A DNA stretch of 64,000 nucleotides from Flavobacterium frigoris (GCF_900111075.1 NZ_FOFZ01000001.1:434001-498000), one strand, 5' to 3'; shown: positions 16,494 through 24,817, numbered from the stretch's first letter. A program made the numbers and translations. The notes: generated by a model not told the origin, from the sequence alone.

Positions 16494-18035
16494 ATGGCAA
16501 AACAAGAAGACATATTTAAGAATGTAATTTCGCATGCAAAAGAGTACGGATTTATTTTTCCGTCAAGCGAAATATACGATGGTTTAAGTGCAGTTTATGA
16601 TTATGCGCAAAACGGAGTAGAGTTAAAAAAGAACATCCGCGAATATTGGTGGAAAGCAATGGTTCAGTTGAATGAGAATATTGTAGGTCTTGATGCCTCA
16701 ATATTAATGCATCCGACAACTTGGAAAGCTTCTGGCCACGTAGATGCCTTTAATGATCCGTTAATTGACAATAAAGATTCTAAAAGAAGATATAGAGCCG
16801 ATGTTCTGATTGAAGATTATGCTGAAAAGCTTAATATTAAAGCAATCAAAGAAGTCGAAAAAGCAAAAACTCGTTTTGGTGATGCTTTCAATGAACAGGA
16901 ATTTGTAACTACAAATCCTAGGGTGATGGAATATAAAGCTAGAGAAAGAGAAATCCTGGAGCGTTTAGGGCGTTCATTAGGAAATGAAGATTTAGAGGAT
17001 GTAAAAGCATTAATTGAAGAGTTAGAAATAGCTTGTCCTGAAACCGGTTCTCGTAATTGGACAGAGGTAAGACAGTTTAATCTAATGTTTGGAACAAAAT
17101 TAGGTGCATCAGCAGATACTGCAATGGATTTGTATTTGCGTCCTGAAACTGCTCAAGGTATTTTTGTCAATTTTCTAAATGTGCAAAAATCAGGAAGAAT
17201 GAAAGTTCCTTTTGGAATTGCTCAAACAGGGAAAGCATTTAGAAATGAAATTGTAGCGAGACAGTTTATCTTCCGTATGCGTGAATTTGAACAAATGGAA
17301 ATGCAATTTTTTGTTCGTCCAGGAGATGAAATGAAACATTATGAATTCTGGAAAGAAGCGCGATTGAAATGGCATTTGTCTCTAGGTTTAGGGAAAGAAA
17401 ATTACCGTTTCCATGACCACGAAAAACTAGCTCATTATGCTAATGCAGCGGCTGATATAGAGTTTAATTTTCCTTTTGGATTCAAAGAATTGGAAGGAAT
17501 TCACTCTCGTACGGATTTCGATTTAAAAGCACACGAGAAATTCTCAGGTAGAAAATTACAATATTTTGATGCTGAATTGAATCAGAATTATGTTCCTTAT
17601 GTAGTGGAAACATCGGTAGGCTTAGACAGAATGTTCTTGGCTGTTTTTGCAACTTCTTTAAAAGAAGAAACTTTAGAAGATGGTTCAACACGAACAGTCT
17701 TGAAATTACCGTCAGTACTTGCGCCTACGAAAGCAGTAGTTTTACCATTGGTTAAAAAAGATGGTTTACCTGAAATAGCGCATAAAATTGTTGAAGACTT
17801 AAAATGGGATTTCAATGTAGGATACGATGAGAAAGATGCGGTAGGTCGTCGATATAGAAGACAAGATGCTTTAGGAACTCCATTTTGTATTACAGTGGAC
17901 CATCAAACGATAGAAGATCAAACCGTAACGATTCGTCATCGCGATACGATGAAACAAGATCGAGTTAAAATTTCGGACTTGAATTCGATTATCGAAAATG
18001 AAGTGTCGATGAAAAATTGGTTGATGAAAATGTAA
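16494..18035 (+). CDS. glyS: Glycine--tRNA ligase (dimeric, single-chain type)
   Basis: A 513-residue class II synthetase of the alpha2 type. Class II motif 2 (FRNEIVARQFIFRMREFEQME) and motif 3 (VVETSVGLDRMFLA) are present, and the C-terminal anticodon-binding domain begins near residue 410 (PTKAVVLPLVKK). The N terminus IFPSSEIYDGLSAVYDYAQNG is characteristic of this type. It is expressed alone, with a promoter box abutting the start codon and a terminator after the stop. Confidence 0.97.
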   Translation: MAKQEDIFKNVISHAKEYGFIFPSSEIYDGLSAVYDYAQNGVELKKNIREYWWKAMVQLNENIVGLDASILMHPTTWKASGHVDAFNDPLIDNKDSKRRYRADVLIEDYAEKLNIKAIKEVEKAKTRFGDAFNEQEFVTTNPRVMEYKAREREILERLGRSLGNEDLEDVKALIEELEIACPETGSRNWTEVRQFNLMFGTKLGASADTAMDLYLRPETAQGIFVNFLNVQKSGRMKVPFGIAQTGKAFRNEIVARQFIFRMREFEQMEMQFFVRPGDEMKHYEFWKEARLKWHLSLGLGKENYRFHDHEKLAHYANAAADIEFNFPFGFKELEGIHSRTDFDLKAHEKFSGRKLQYFDAELNQNYVPYVVETSVGLDRMFLAVFATSLKEETLEDGSTRTVLKLPSVLAPTKAVVLPLVKKDGLPEIAHKIVEDLKWDFNVGYDEKDAVGRRYRRQDALGTPFCITVDHQTIEDQTVTIRHRDTMKQDRVKISDLNSIIENEVSMKNWLMKM

Positions 18036-18055
18036 CAAACTGCTTTATAGTGTAT

Positions 18056-18088
18056 AAAAAGGCTTTCCGATTCGGAAAGCCTTTTGTT
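18056..18088 (+). terminator. Rho-independent terminator after glyS
   Basis: AAAAGGCTTTCCGA and TTCGGAAAGCCTTTT form a near-perfect stem, followed by T residues. Confidence 0.85.
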
Positions 18089-18378
18089 TTTAAATGTATA
18101 TTTCATTAATAAAGAGGTTTATTACGAGTCACGAAAACACGTTTTTTATCGGATTTATTTGCATTTCGTCGTGTTTTGTAAGCGTTACGAACAGCTTATT
18201 AGCATCATGCGCTAATGCGTACTGAAACATGTATTTTTATTTTGTTAAATAACAGGAACTAATTAATTAATTTTTATTTACTTAGTTTTCCCAAACTACC
18301 ATAGATTTTATTTTTTTTGACGTAGTAGCTGCTGTAAGCATCTAATTAATAAGCCTAACAATTTAGGAACTGCTATAA
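18089..18378. other. Intergenic region upstream of the LytTR regulator
   Basis: About 290 bases with no supported gene. It includes a small GC-richer patch (about 18125-18225) with partial inverted repeats such as CATGCGCTAATGCG. No consensus -7 box was found near the LytTR start. Confidence 0.4.
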
Positions 18379-19191
18379 ATGAACTATTCGTACATTATTA
18401 TTGACGATGATCAAGAAAGTGTTTTGAAAACAAAAGCCATGGCTGATCGTTTTTCGAAGCTTGACTTCGTAGCTTCGGCAAATAGTTATGAAGAAGGCCT
18501 AAATCTTATATTAGAACATATTCCCCAATTGATTTTTCTCGAAATTGATCCTTATGATAAAGAAAGTAAGTTGTCGTTGATGTTTATCGATGAATTGCAC
18601 CGGTATCTGAAAGTAATCCCTAAAATTATTATTACCACTTCCAAGAAGGATTTAGCTTACGAAGCAATCCAATATGATGTTATAGGTTATATCTTAAAGC
18701 CTGTGGCTCGTATCGATTTTATAAAGTCAATATTAAAGTTAAATAAATTGAAAGCTGATCGAGCGCTTTTTTTTGCAGAGCCAGCTACTCTTGATGATAA
18801 AGCTATGTTTACAGCGCAGCATGAAGCTCTCGTTAATAAATTACCTCTGGTATTGTGCATTAAATCGTATGGTGATCACAGATATATTGACTCTAGAGAT
18901 ATTTGTTACTTGCAAGCGGATAATAATTCTACAGATATCCACTTGACTGGAGGCGAAATGATTACTGCTTTTAAGACATTAAAACATTTTGAAGCCATAT
19001 TGTCTTACCCATTTGCACGAATTCATAATAGCTATATTGTTAACTCGCGGTACATTTCTAGAATCCACACGGGAAATGCAGTTTGTTATATTAAAAACAA
19101 GACAACGAAAATTCCTTTTTCGAAATCGTATAGGGTCAATATTGACCTTATAATCTCTGAAATTTCTAGCGGAAACTATTTAGAAATTTAA
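18379..19191 (+). CDS. LytTR-family response regulator with altered phospho-site
   Basis: A 270-residue regulator. Residues 1-120 form a receiver domain: acidic pocket IIDDD (D9-D11), the switch region ITTSKKD and the conserved lysine in ILKPVARIDF. The phosphoacceptor position reads LIFLEIDPYD, with E55 replacing aspartate, so normal phosphorylation is doubtful. Residues about 165-265 form a LytTR DNA-binding domain (DICYLQADNNSTDIHLTGG, FARIHNSYIVNSRYI). No cognate kinase lies next to it on the 5' side. The next gene encodes the four-repeat secreted protein. Confidence 0.88.
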   Translation: MNYSYIIIDDDQESVLKTKAMADRFSKLDFVASANSYEEGLNLILEHIPQLIFLEIDPYDKESKLSLMFIDELHRYLKVIPKIIITTSKKDLAYEAIQYDVIGYILKPVARIDFIKSILKLNKLKADRALFFAEPATLDDKAMFTAQHEALVNKLPLVLCIKSYGDHRYIDSRDICYLQADNNSTDIHLTGGEMITAFKTLKHFEAILSYPFARIHNSYIVNSRYISRIHTGNAVCYIKNKTTKIPFSKSYRVNIDLIISEISSGNYLEI

Positions 19192-19200
19192 AAAAAACTG

Positions 19201-19231
19201 CCATTCACCACGATTTGGTTGTCACTCACTA
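19201..19231 (+). promoter_or_regulatory. Candidate LytTR-type direct-repeat operator
   Basis: CCATTCACCA (19201-19210) and TCACTCACTA (19222-19231) agree at 7 of 10 positions and start exactly 21 bases apart. Known LytTR proteins bind two direct repeats on the same DNA face two turns apart. The site lies between the LytTR gene and the repeat-peptide gene. Confidence 0.35.
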
Positions 19232-19372
19232 TCAAACAACGGTACTCTACAATATACTCTTTTTTTTGTAATAAAAATAGAAAGCCCTTGTGTACTTTTA
19301 CATTGTAATAACTTACAAATCAATTTATTACAGGAGTTTTAAAACAAAAAATAACAAAAAAATCCCCAAATC

Positions 19373-19642
19373 ATGAAAAAATCAATCTTAACAATCGGAC
19401 TATTCTCTTTAGTAATGATTTTAACATCTTTTACTACACCTGAGACAAATAATACAAATATTATTGGAGGGACAGCTACGTCATCTGGAAATATGAAATT
19501 AGATATTATTGGAGGGACGGCTACATCATCCGGAAATATGAAACTAGACATTATTGGAGGAACAGCTACTTCATCTGGTAATATGAAATTGGATATAATA
19601 GGCGGAACAGCTACATCGTCTGGTAACATGAAATTAGACTGA
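19373..19642 (+). CDS. Secreted protein of four identical 15-residue repeats (possible peptide precursor)
   Basis: An 89-residue protein. Residues 1-20 form a Sec signal peptide (MKKSILTIGLFSLVMILTSF), followed by the short linker TTPETNNTN. Four copies of IIGGTATSSGNMKLD then fill residues 30-89, and the stop codon follows the last repeat exactly. The DNA units (19460-19504, 19505-19549, 19550-19594, 19595-19639) differ at several third positions but encode the same peptide each time. There are no cysteines and no lipobox. It has its own terminator. The layout resembles precursors that release several copies of a peptide, but a repeat-built surface or amyloid-like protein is an alternative. 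I recognise no homologue of known function. Confidence 0.8.
   Translation: MKKSILTIGLFSLVMILTSFTTPETNNTNIIGGTATSSGNMKLDIIGGTATSSGNMKLDIIGGTATSSGNMKLDIIGGTATSSGNMKLD
19460..19639 (+). repeat. Four in-frame 45-bp tandem repeats
   Basis: Units of exactly 45 bases with no gaps. Unit 1 versus unit 4 differ at nine bases, unit 1 versus 2 at five, and unit 1 versus 3 at four; every change is synonymous. Confidence 0.95.
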
Positions 19643-19669
19643 TTATAATTTAATTTTATAAATAATATT

Positions 19670-19699
19670 AAGGCTATCAATTATTTGATAGCCTTTTTT
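19670..19699 (+). terminator. Rho-independent terminator after the repeat-peptide gene
   Basis: AAGGCTATCAA pairs with TTGATAGCCTT, followed by a run of T. It makes the peptide gene monocistronic. Confidence 0.85.
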
Positions 19700-19721
19700 T
19701 ATGTCAATAGTTTTATTTTAG

Positions 19722-19729
19722 TATTTTTG
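19722..19729 (+). promoter_or_regulatory. TAnnTTTG -7 box for the sensor kinase gene
   Basis: TATTTTTG lies 21 bases before the TTG start at 19750, supporting that start. Confidence 0.5.
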
Positions 19730-19749
19730 ATAAAATTCAAATGTAACTA

Positions 19750-21810
19750 TTGAAAAGTAAATACTTCATATTCCTAATATTGCTTTTATCGTTTGTTATT
19801 TTTGGTTGCTCCCAAAAAAAAGCAAAAAGTATCCCTATTACTTCATCAGAAGACAGTCTCTCTATTTATTTTTCATTAGCAAATGATTTAAGTCAGCCTT
19901 TGCAAAATAGACAAGAAAATAACCACAAAGCTTTTGAAATAGTTGCAAATCACGAAAATGACTCATTAAACCGTGTAAATTTATTTAAAGTTGCCAATCG
20001 ATACTATAACATTAATAATTTGAAGGATTTTAATAAAACGGTTCATTTAGTTTTAGAGAAGTCAGAAAACGTAAAAGATACATTACATATAACAAAAGCA
20101 TATAACTATTTAGGGGATTATTATGATTCTCAAGGAGTTTTAGACAGTGCATTTCTATTTTATTATAAAGCTGAAAAGATTTTTGTAAAACTTGGGGATA
20201 ATTTTAACATCGGTAAATCCCTAATCCATAAAGCAACATTACAATATAAAGCAGGAGATTTTTTAGGATCTGAAAAATCTGTTTTCAGTGTTTTAAGAAT
20301 AATTAAAGGAGAAAAACAAGTAAATAATATTTTATATGATGCTTACAATCTTTTAGGAATCATTTATGGTGAGCTAGGTGAATATGAAAATGCAATTTCA
20401 TATCATAATAAAGCATTGCTAATTAGTGGCGATCAATCAATCCCTGAAGAATTTCAGTCTAAAGCCATGACGTATAACAATATTGGGTTTCTGTATCTCA
20501 ATAAACAAAAATATTCGTTGGCAAAGAAATATTTTCAAAAAGGATTAGAGCAAAAAAAATTGATTCAAAAACCTGGATTATATGCCATGCTATTGGATAA
20601 CTTGGCTTATTCTAAATTTAAATTGAATGAATCGGAAGTGTTACCTAAATTATTTTATCAATCGTTAAAAGTTAGGGATAGTTTGAAATTGACTTCGGGA
20701 ATATTTATCAATAAAATTCATTTGTCTGAATATTTTGTTTCTAAAAGTGATACAGTTAAAGCAGTAGAGTATTCTAAAGAAGCACTTTTACTTGCTAGGC
20801 GTACTAATATTTCACGAGATATTTTAGTAGCCCTTAAGCAATTATCTATAATAGAACCTGAAAAAGCATCTTTCTATTCTAAGGAATATATCCGTATTAA
20901 TGAAGAGTTACAAAAAGAAGAGCGTAAAATGGGAGAGAAGTTCTCTCGCATTGAATATGAAACGGATGAAATTAAAGGACAAAACTCGAGTTTAGAACTT
21001 CAAAATAGGAATTTAGTGTATATTTTTAGTTTTGTAACGATCTTAGGTCTATTTCTGTATATTATCAAAGACCAAAAAACTCGAAACAGAGTTCTTTTAT
21101 ACAAGCAGCAGCAACAAAAAGCGAATGAGGATATTTATAATTTAATGATATCTCAGCAAAACAGCATAGAATCCAGTAGAGTTGAAGAGAAAAAAAGAGT
21201 AGCTCAAGAATTACATGACGGTGTTTTAGGGAGGATGTTTGGTATTCGTATGAATTTAGACGGCTTAAATGGATTTCAGGACGAAATGGCTATCAATCAA
21301 CGGAGTAGTTATTTAAATGAATTAAAGAATATAGAACAAGATATTCGTGAAATTTCACATGATTTAAACAAGGAAAAATCAGAATTAATTAATAACTTCG
21401 TTGCCATCGTCGACAATCTCTTTGAAGAACAAAGGAAAACGTTTCCTTCTAAATTAATTTCAAATATTGATAGGACTATAAAATGGGAATTGATAGAGAA
21501 TTCTGTCAAGATTAATTTATACCGTATCATGCAGGAATCGCTTCAGAATATTAATAAATATGCCAATGCGAATACTATTAGGATAGAATTGAAGAAGAAG
21601 GATGACAATTTATCTCTTGTGATTAGTGATAATGGCGTCGGATTCAATACAAAAATAAAAAAGAAGGGAATTGGGATTCAAAATATGCTTACTCGAATAA
21701 ATGAGTGCAACGGTGAATTTCATATTACTTCAAAAAAAGATGAAGGTACAATCATTACCATTATCATTCCAATAGAACAAAGTTTAAAACCTACAAAAAA
21801 TGACAATTGA
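19750..21810 (+). CDS. TPR-repeat sensor histidine kinase (HisKA_3 type), lipoprotein-like N terminus
   Basis: A 686-residue kinase that starts with TTG; the only nearby ATG (19741) is followed by a stop. The first 20 residues form a lipoprotein-type signal (LLLSFVIFGC, Cys at 20). Residues about 60-400 contain several TPR-like helices (for example AYNYLGDYYDSQGVLDSAF and YNLLGIIYGELGEYENAI), predicted to be periplasmic. A single membrane helix (about 420-438) and a short coiled coil follow. The HisKA_3 phospho-site is H489 in RVAQELHDGVLGRM, and a HATPase domain has ISDNGVGFN and GIGIQNM. It overlaps the response regulator by 11 bases. This class signals to NarL/LuxR-type regulators. Confidence 0.9.
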   Translation: MKSKYFIFLILLLSFVIFGCSQKKAKSIPITSSEDSLSIYFSLANDLSQPLQNRQENNHKAFEIVANHENDSLNRVNLFKVANRYYNINNLKDFNKTVHLVLEKSENVKDTLHITKAYNYLGDYYDSQGVLDSAFLFYYKAEKIFVKLGDNFNIGKSLIHKATLQYKAGDFLGSEKSVFSVLRIIKGEKQVNNILYDAYNLLGIIYGELGEYENAISYHNKALLISGDQSIPEEFQSKAMTYNNIGFLYLNKQKYSLAKKYFQKGLEQKKLIQKPGLYAMLLDNLAYSKFKLNESEVLPKLFYQSLKVRDSLKLTSGIFINKIHLSEYFVSKSDTVKAVEYSKEALLLARRTNISRDILVALKQLSIIEPEKASFYSKEYIRINEELQKEERKMGEKFSRIEYETDEIKGQNSSLELQNRNLVYIFSFVTILGLFLYIIKDQKTRNRVLLYKQQQQKANEDIYNLMISQQNSIESSRVEEKKRVAQELHDGVLGRMFGIRMNLDGLNGFQDEMAINQRSSYLNELKNIEQDIREISHDLNKEKSELINNFVAIVDNLFEEQRKTFPSKLISNIDRTIKWELIENSVKINLYRIMQESLQNINKYANANTIRIELKKKDDNLSLVISDNGVGFNTKIKKKGIGIQNMLTRINECNGEFHITSKKDEGTIITIIIPIEQSLKPTKNDN

Positions 21811-22492
21811 ATCAGCTGCTACAACGACTGTAAAAAGTAATATACTTATTGTCGATGATCACCCTTTTATCATACAGGGTTATAAGAATGCAATTACAAG
21901 ATATAAACCTAACAAATATGAGTTTTTTATAACTGAAGCCAAAGACTGCGAATCAGCTTACAATGTAATTACAAATCCTGACAGTGTAGTTTTTGATATT
22001 GCTTTTTTAGACATTAGCATGCCACCTTATGAGGATAAAGCTATTTATTCAGGTGAAGATTTGGCAAAATTGATTTTAGAATTCATGCCAAATTGCAAAA
22101 TTATCTTGCTTACCATGTTTACTGAGTTTTTAAAGATAAAAACGATCATAAAGAATATTAATCCTCATGGATTAGTTATAAAAAATGACTTAACATTTGA
22201 TGAGCTGTTATTTGCCTTCGATAAAGTGATAAAAAACGAAACGTATTACAGTCAAAGCGTTATTAAAATGTTAGAGTCACAAGAGCATAGTATCGAAATT
22301 GATTTGTTTGACAAACAAATTTTATTTCATTTGTCTAAAGGAACAAAAGCCAAAGACATGCCGCAATATATTCCAATATCTTTAAATGCAATCGAAGTAC
22401 GAAAGTTGAATCTGAAAGAATTGTTGAAAGTAGTTGAAGGAAGTGATGTCGATTTGGTTCGCGAAGCAAGAAACATAGGATTGTTATTTTAA
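21800..22492 (+). CDS. Response regulator with NarL/LuxR-like C-terminal region
   Basis: A 230-residue protein whose first codons overlap the end of the kinase gene, so the two are translationally coupled. The receiver domain has D19-D20 (LIVDDHPF), phosphoacceptor D71 (IAFLDISMPP), the T/S switch (ILLTMFTEF) and a conserved lysine (LVIKND). The C-terminal 75 residues occupy the place of a LuxR-type helix-turn-helix (FDKQILFHLSKGTKAKDM, then SLNAIEVRKLNLKELL) but match it only loosely. It is the natural partner of the TPR kinase. Confidence 0.88.
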   Translation: MTIESAATTTVKSNILIVDDHPFIIQGYKNAITRYKPNKYEFFITEAKDCESAYNVITNPDSVVFDIAFLDISMPPYEDKAIYSGEDLAKLILEFMPNCKIILLTMFTEFLKIKTIIKNINPHGLVIKNDLTFDELLFAFDKVIKNETYYSQSVIKMLESQEHSIEIDLFDKQILFHLSKGTKAKDMPQYIPISLNAIEVRKLNLKELLKVVEGSDVDLVREARNIGLLF

Positions 22493-22509
22493 CGGTCTGA
22501 CAAGTAGTA

Positions 22510-22546
22510 AAAAACGGCATTTATAAATTTATAAATGCCGTTTTTG
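22510..22546. terminator. Bidirectional terminator between the response regulator and thiL
   Basis: AAAAACGGCATTTATAAA and TTTATAAATGCCGTTTTT form a perfect 18-bp inverted repeat between convergent genes. Confidence 0.9.
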
Positions 22547-22550
22547 TTTT

Positions 22551-23597
22551 TTATTCAGTCATAGCATCCCAGCCACGTGCTTTTAGAGGGATTTTAGTAT
22601 TCGCCCTCGTGATTAGATGTATTCCTTCGCTTTCCTGCGTCATGTGACCAATGATAGAGAAGTTAGGGTTTCCTTTAATTTTATCAAAATCTTCCATCGC
22701 AATGGTGAAAAGCAATTCATAATCTTCACCACCGTTTATCGCTACTGTGGTAGAATCGATGTCGAATTCTTCACAAACATTAATCAACTGTGGGTCCAGT
22801 GGTAATTTATCTTCGTATAAATTACAACCTACATTGGACTGCTTGCATAAATGCATAATTTCCGATGACAATCCATCTGAAATGTCAATCATTGCTGTTG
22901 GTTTTATTTCCAAAGCATGCAATAAGGTACGAACGTCTTTTCTAGCTTCTGGCTTCAGTTGACGCTCTATTAAATAAGTATAAGCATCTAAATCAGGTTG
23001 CGAATTTGGGTTTACTTGAAAAACTTGCTTTTCACGCTCTAAAACTTGTAGTCCCATATAAGCTGCACCAATGTCGCCAGTAACCACTAATAAGTCAGTT
23101 TGTTTGGCGCCATTTCTATAGACAACCTCGGCTTCATCTGCTTCGCCAATAACTGTTATGCTGATGATTAATCCTTTTTGTGATGAAGTAGTGTCTCCAC
23201 CAATAACATCTACTTTATATTCATTACAAGCATGTGTAATTCCAGCAAATAATTCGTCTAGTGCTTCCAATGGGAAACGATTTGAAACGGCAATTGAAAC
23301 TGTAATTTGCGTAGCCTTTGCATTCATCGCACAAATATCAGAAATATTGGTAGTTACCGCTTTATAACCTAGATGTTTCAAAGGCATATAGGCCAAATCA
23401 AAATGAACGCCTTCTACCAGTATATCTGTAGAAATAATGACTTTCTTGTCCTTAAAGTCTAGCACTGCAGCGTCATCACCAATTCCCTTTAAAGTCGAAG
23501 GTTGGATGATTTCAAAGTTTTTTGTTAGGTGATCAATCAATGCGAATTCTCCTAATTGAGCAATACTAGTACGTTGTGGGGTTTTATCTTCAATCAT
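22551..23597 (-). CDS. thiL: Thiamine-monophosphate kinase
   Basis: A 348-residue enzyme phosphorylating thiamine monophosphate to the diphosphate cofactor. The N-terminal GIGDDAAVLDFKD and STDILVEGVHFD metal/nucleotide motifs, the VIGGDTTSSQKG motif and IDISDGLSSEIMHLC plus INGGEDYELLFT are all present. Length is normal. It stands alone on the minus strand; no TPP riboswitch was seen upstream. Confidence 0.96.
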   Translation of the reverse strand: MIEDKTPQRTSIAQLGEFALIDHLTKNFEIIQPSTLKGIGDDAAVLDFKDKKVIISTDILVEGVHFDLAYMPLKHLGYKAVTTNISDICAMNAKATQITVSIAVSNRFPLEALDELFAGITHACNEYKVDVIGGDTTSSQKGLIISITVIGEADEAEVVYRNGAKQTDLLVVTGDIGAAYMGLQVLEREKQVFQVNPNSQPDLDAYTYLIERQLKPEARKDVRTLLHALEIKPTAMIDISDGLSSEIMHLCKQSNVGCNLYEDKLPLDPQLINVCEEFDIDSTTVAINGGEDYELLFTIAMEDFDKIKGNPNFSIIGHMTQESEGIHLITRANTKIPLKARGWDAMTE

Positions 23598-23768
23598 ATT
23601 TTTAAGTTTGTTTTTCTGTACGAGATTCTAAAGCAGTCCAGAGTTTGCAAAGGTACAAAGGTTTTGTCTAATTAATTCGGGATTAATCAGCTGAAAAGAA
23701 GTAGTAGGATCCCAACATATGAGATTTGAATATTTTTTCGCATCTTTAGAGTAGTAAAATTGAACAAA

Positions 23769-24701
23769 ATGAAAGTATTTGATATTGTTACCATAACGGT
23801 AAATCCGGCATTAGATAAAAGTACTCACTTTAAAGGATTAGTTGCAGAGCAAAAGATTAGATGCGCAACTCCTCGTTATGACGCTGGTGGAGGGGGAATA
23901 AATGTTTCTAAGGCAATCGCTAGATTAGGAGGGGAATCATTAGCTGTTTTTACATCGGGAGGAGCTACCGGAAAAATTCTTGAAGATTTAGTAAAAAAAG
24001 AATCTATTGCTTATCATGCGATTGAAGTAGAAACATGGACCAGAGAAAGCTTTGTAGCTGTTGATGATAATACGAACTCGCAATACCGATTTGGTTTTAC
24101 TGGAGGGGAAATCTCAACAAATGAAGAAAGCAAGTTGTTAGAAACGATCTCTACTATCCACTCTAGGTTTATCGTGGCAAGCGGTAGTTTAAATGAAGGT
24201 TTGTCTACTGATTTTTATCAAAAAATTGCTAAAATTGCAAAGAAATCAAATTCGAAACTAATAGTAGATACCTCAGGGGAAGCGTTAAAAAAAGTACTAG
24301 AAACAGGAGTTTATTTAATTAAACCTAATGTAGGGGAGTTAGCCAAGCTAATAGGGGTAGAAAAACTAGAAATGGAGGAGGTGAATGCAGCTGCAAAACA
24401 AATCATTGCAAGCGGTGGAGCTCAAATTGTGGTTGTTTCTCTGGGGCCTCAAGGTGCTGTATTAGTTACCAAAGATTCTTATGATTACGTTCCTGCTCCA
24501 AATGTTGCTAAAAAAAGTACCGTAGGTGCCGGAGACAGCATGGTGGGTGGAATGACTTGGGCGCTAGCTCAAAACAAACCGCTGAAAGAAGTAATTCGTT
24601 GGGGAGTTGCCTGCGGTAGTGCTGCTACAATGAATGAAGGCACTCAGTTATTTAAATTTGAAGATGCTAAAAGGTTGTTTGAGTGGTTAAAGGATAAATA
24701 A
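23769..24701 (+). CDS. 1-phosphofructokinase / PfkB-type 6-phosphofructokinase
   Basis: A 310-residue PfkB-family phosphosugar kinase. The substrate pocket TVNPALDKST, the di-glycine region AGGGGINVSKAIARLGG and the catalytic TVGAGDSMVGGMTW motif resemble LacC/FruK/PfkB enzymes, which phosphorylate fructose 1- or 6-phosphate or tagatose 6-phosphate. No fructose PTS genes are nearby, so a PfkB role in glycolysis is as likely as FruK. An in-frame TTG three codons upstream (23760) overlaps a possible -7 box, so the ATG is preferred. Confidence 0.85.
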   Translation: MKVFDIVTITVNPALDKSTHFKGLVAEQKIRCATPRYDAGGGGINVSKAIARLGGESLAVFTSGGATGKILEDLVKKESIAYHAIEVETWTRESFVAVDDNTNSQYRFGFTGGEISTNEESKLLETISTIHSRFIVASGSLNEGLSTDFYQKIAKIAKKSNSKLIVDTSGEALKKVLETGVYLIKPNVGELAKLIGVEKLEMEEVNAAAKQIIASGGAQIVVVSLGPQGAVLVTKDSYDYVPAPNVAKKSTVGAGDSMVGGMTWALAQNKPLKEVIRWGVACGSAATMNEGTQLFKFEDAKRLFEWLKDK

Positions 24702-24815
24702 GAGTCCCTAACCCCCGAAGGGGGAACAAAGTTGAGGAGTATAAAAAAACCTGACAATTTTTACATCATCAGGTTTCTCAATATTGTAATTCTCCGCCGC
24801 GGCGGAGCTAGAGGG
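24702..24815. repeat. Pair of inverted GC-rich palindromes (REPIN-like) around the lepA terminator
   Basis: The left palindrome CCCCCGAAGGGGG (within TCCCTAACCCCCGAAGGGGG) and the right perfect palindrome CTCCGCCGCGGCGGAG (24792-24807, followed by CTAGAGGGA) face each other, with TCCCT and AGGGA at the outer edges. The GC content contrasts with the surroundings. The left unit resembles the palindromes at 30846, 32897 and 33441. Confidence 0.6.
24743..24776 (-). terminator. Terminator of lepA
   Basis: AAACCTGA (24747-24754) pairs with TCAGGTTT (24769-24776). On the minus strand the stem is followed by a T run. Confidence 0.75.
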
Positions 24816-24817
24816 AT

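Noticed and set aside
19339..19680. Antisense frame over the repeat-peptide gene
   Set aside because: The frame exists because the repeats are in-frame on both strands; it lacks a signal peptide and start context, while the plus-strand protein has both.
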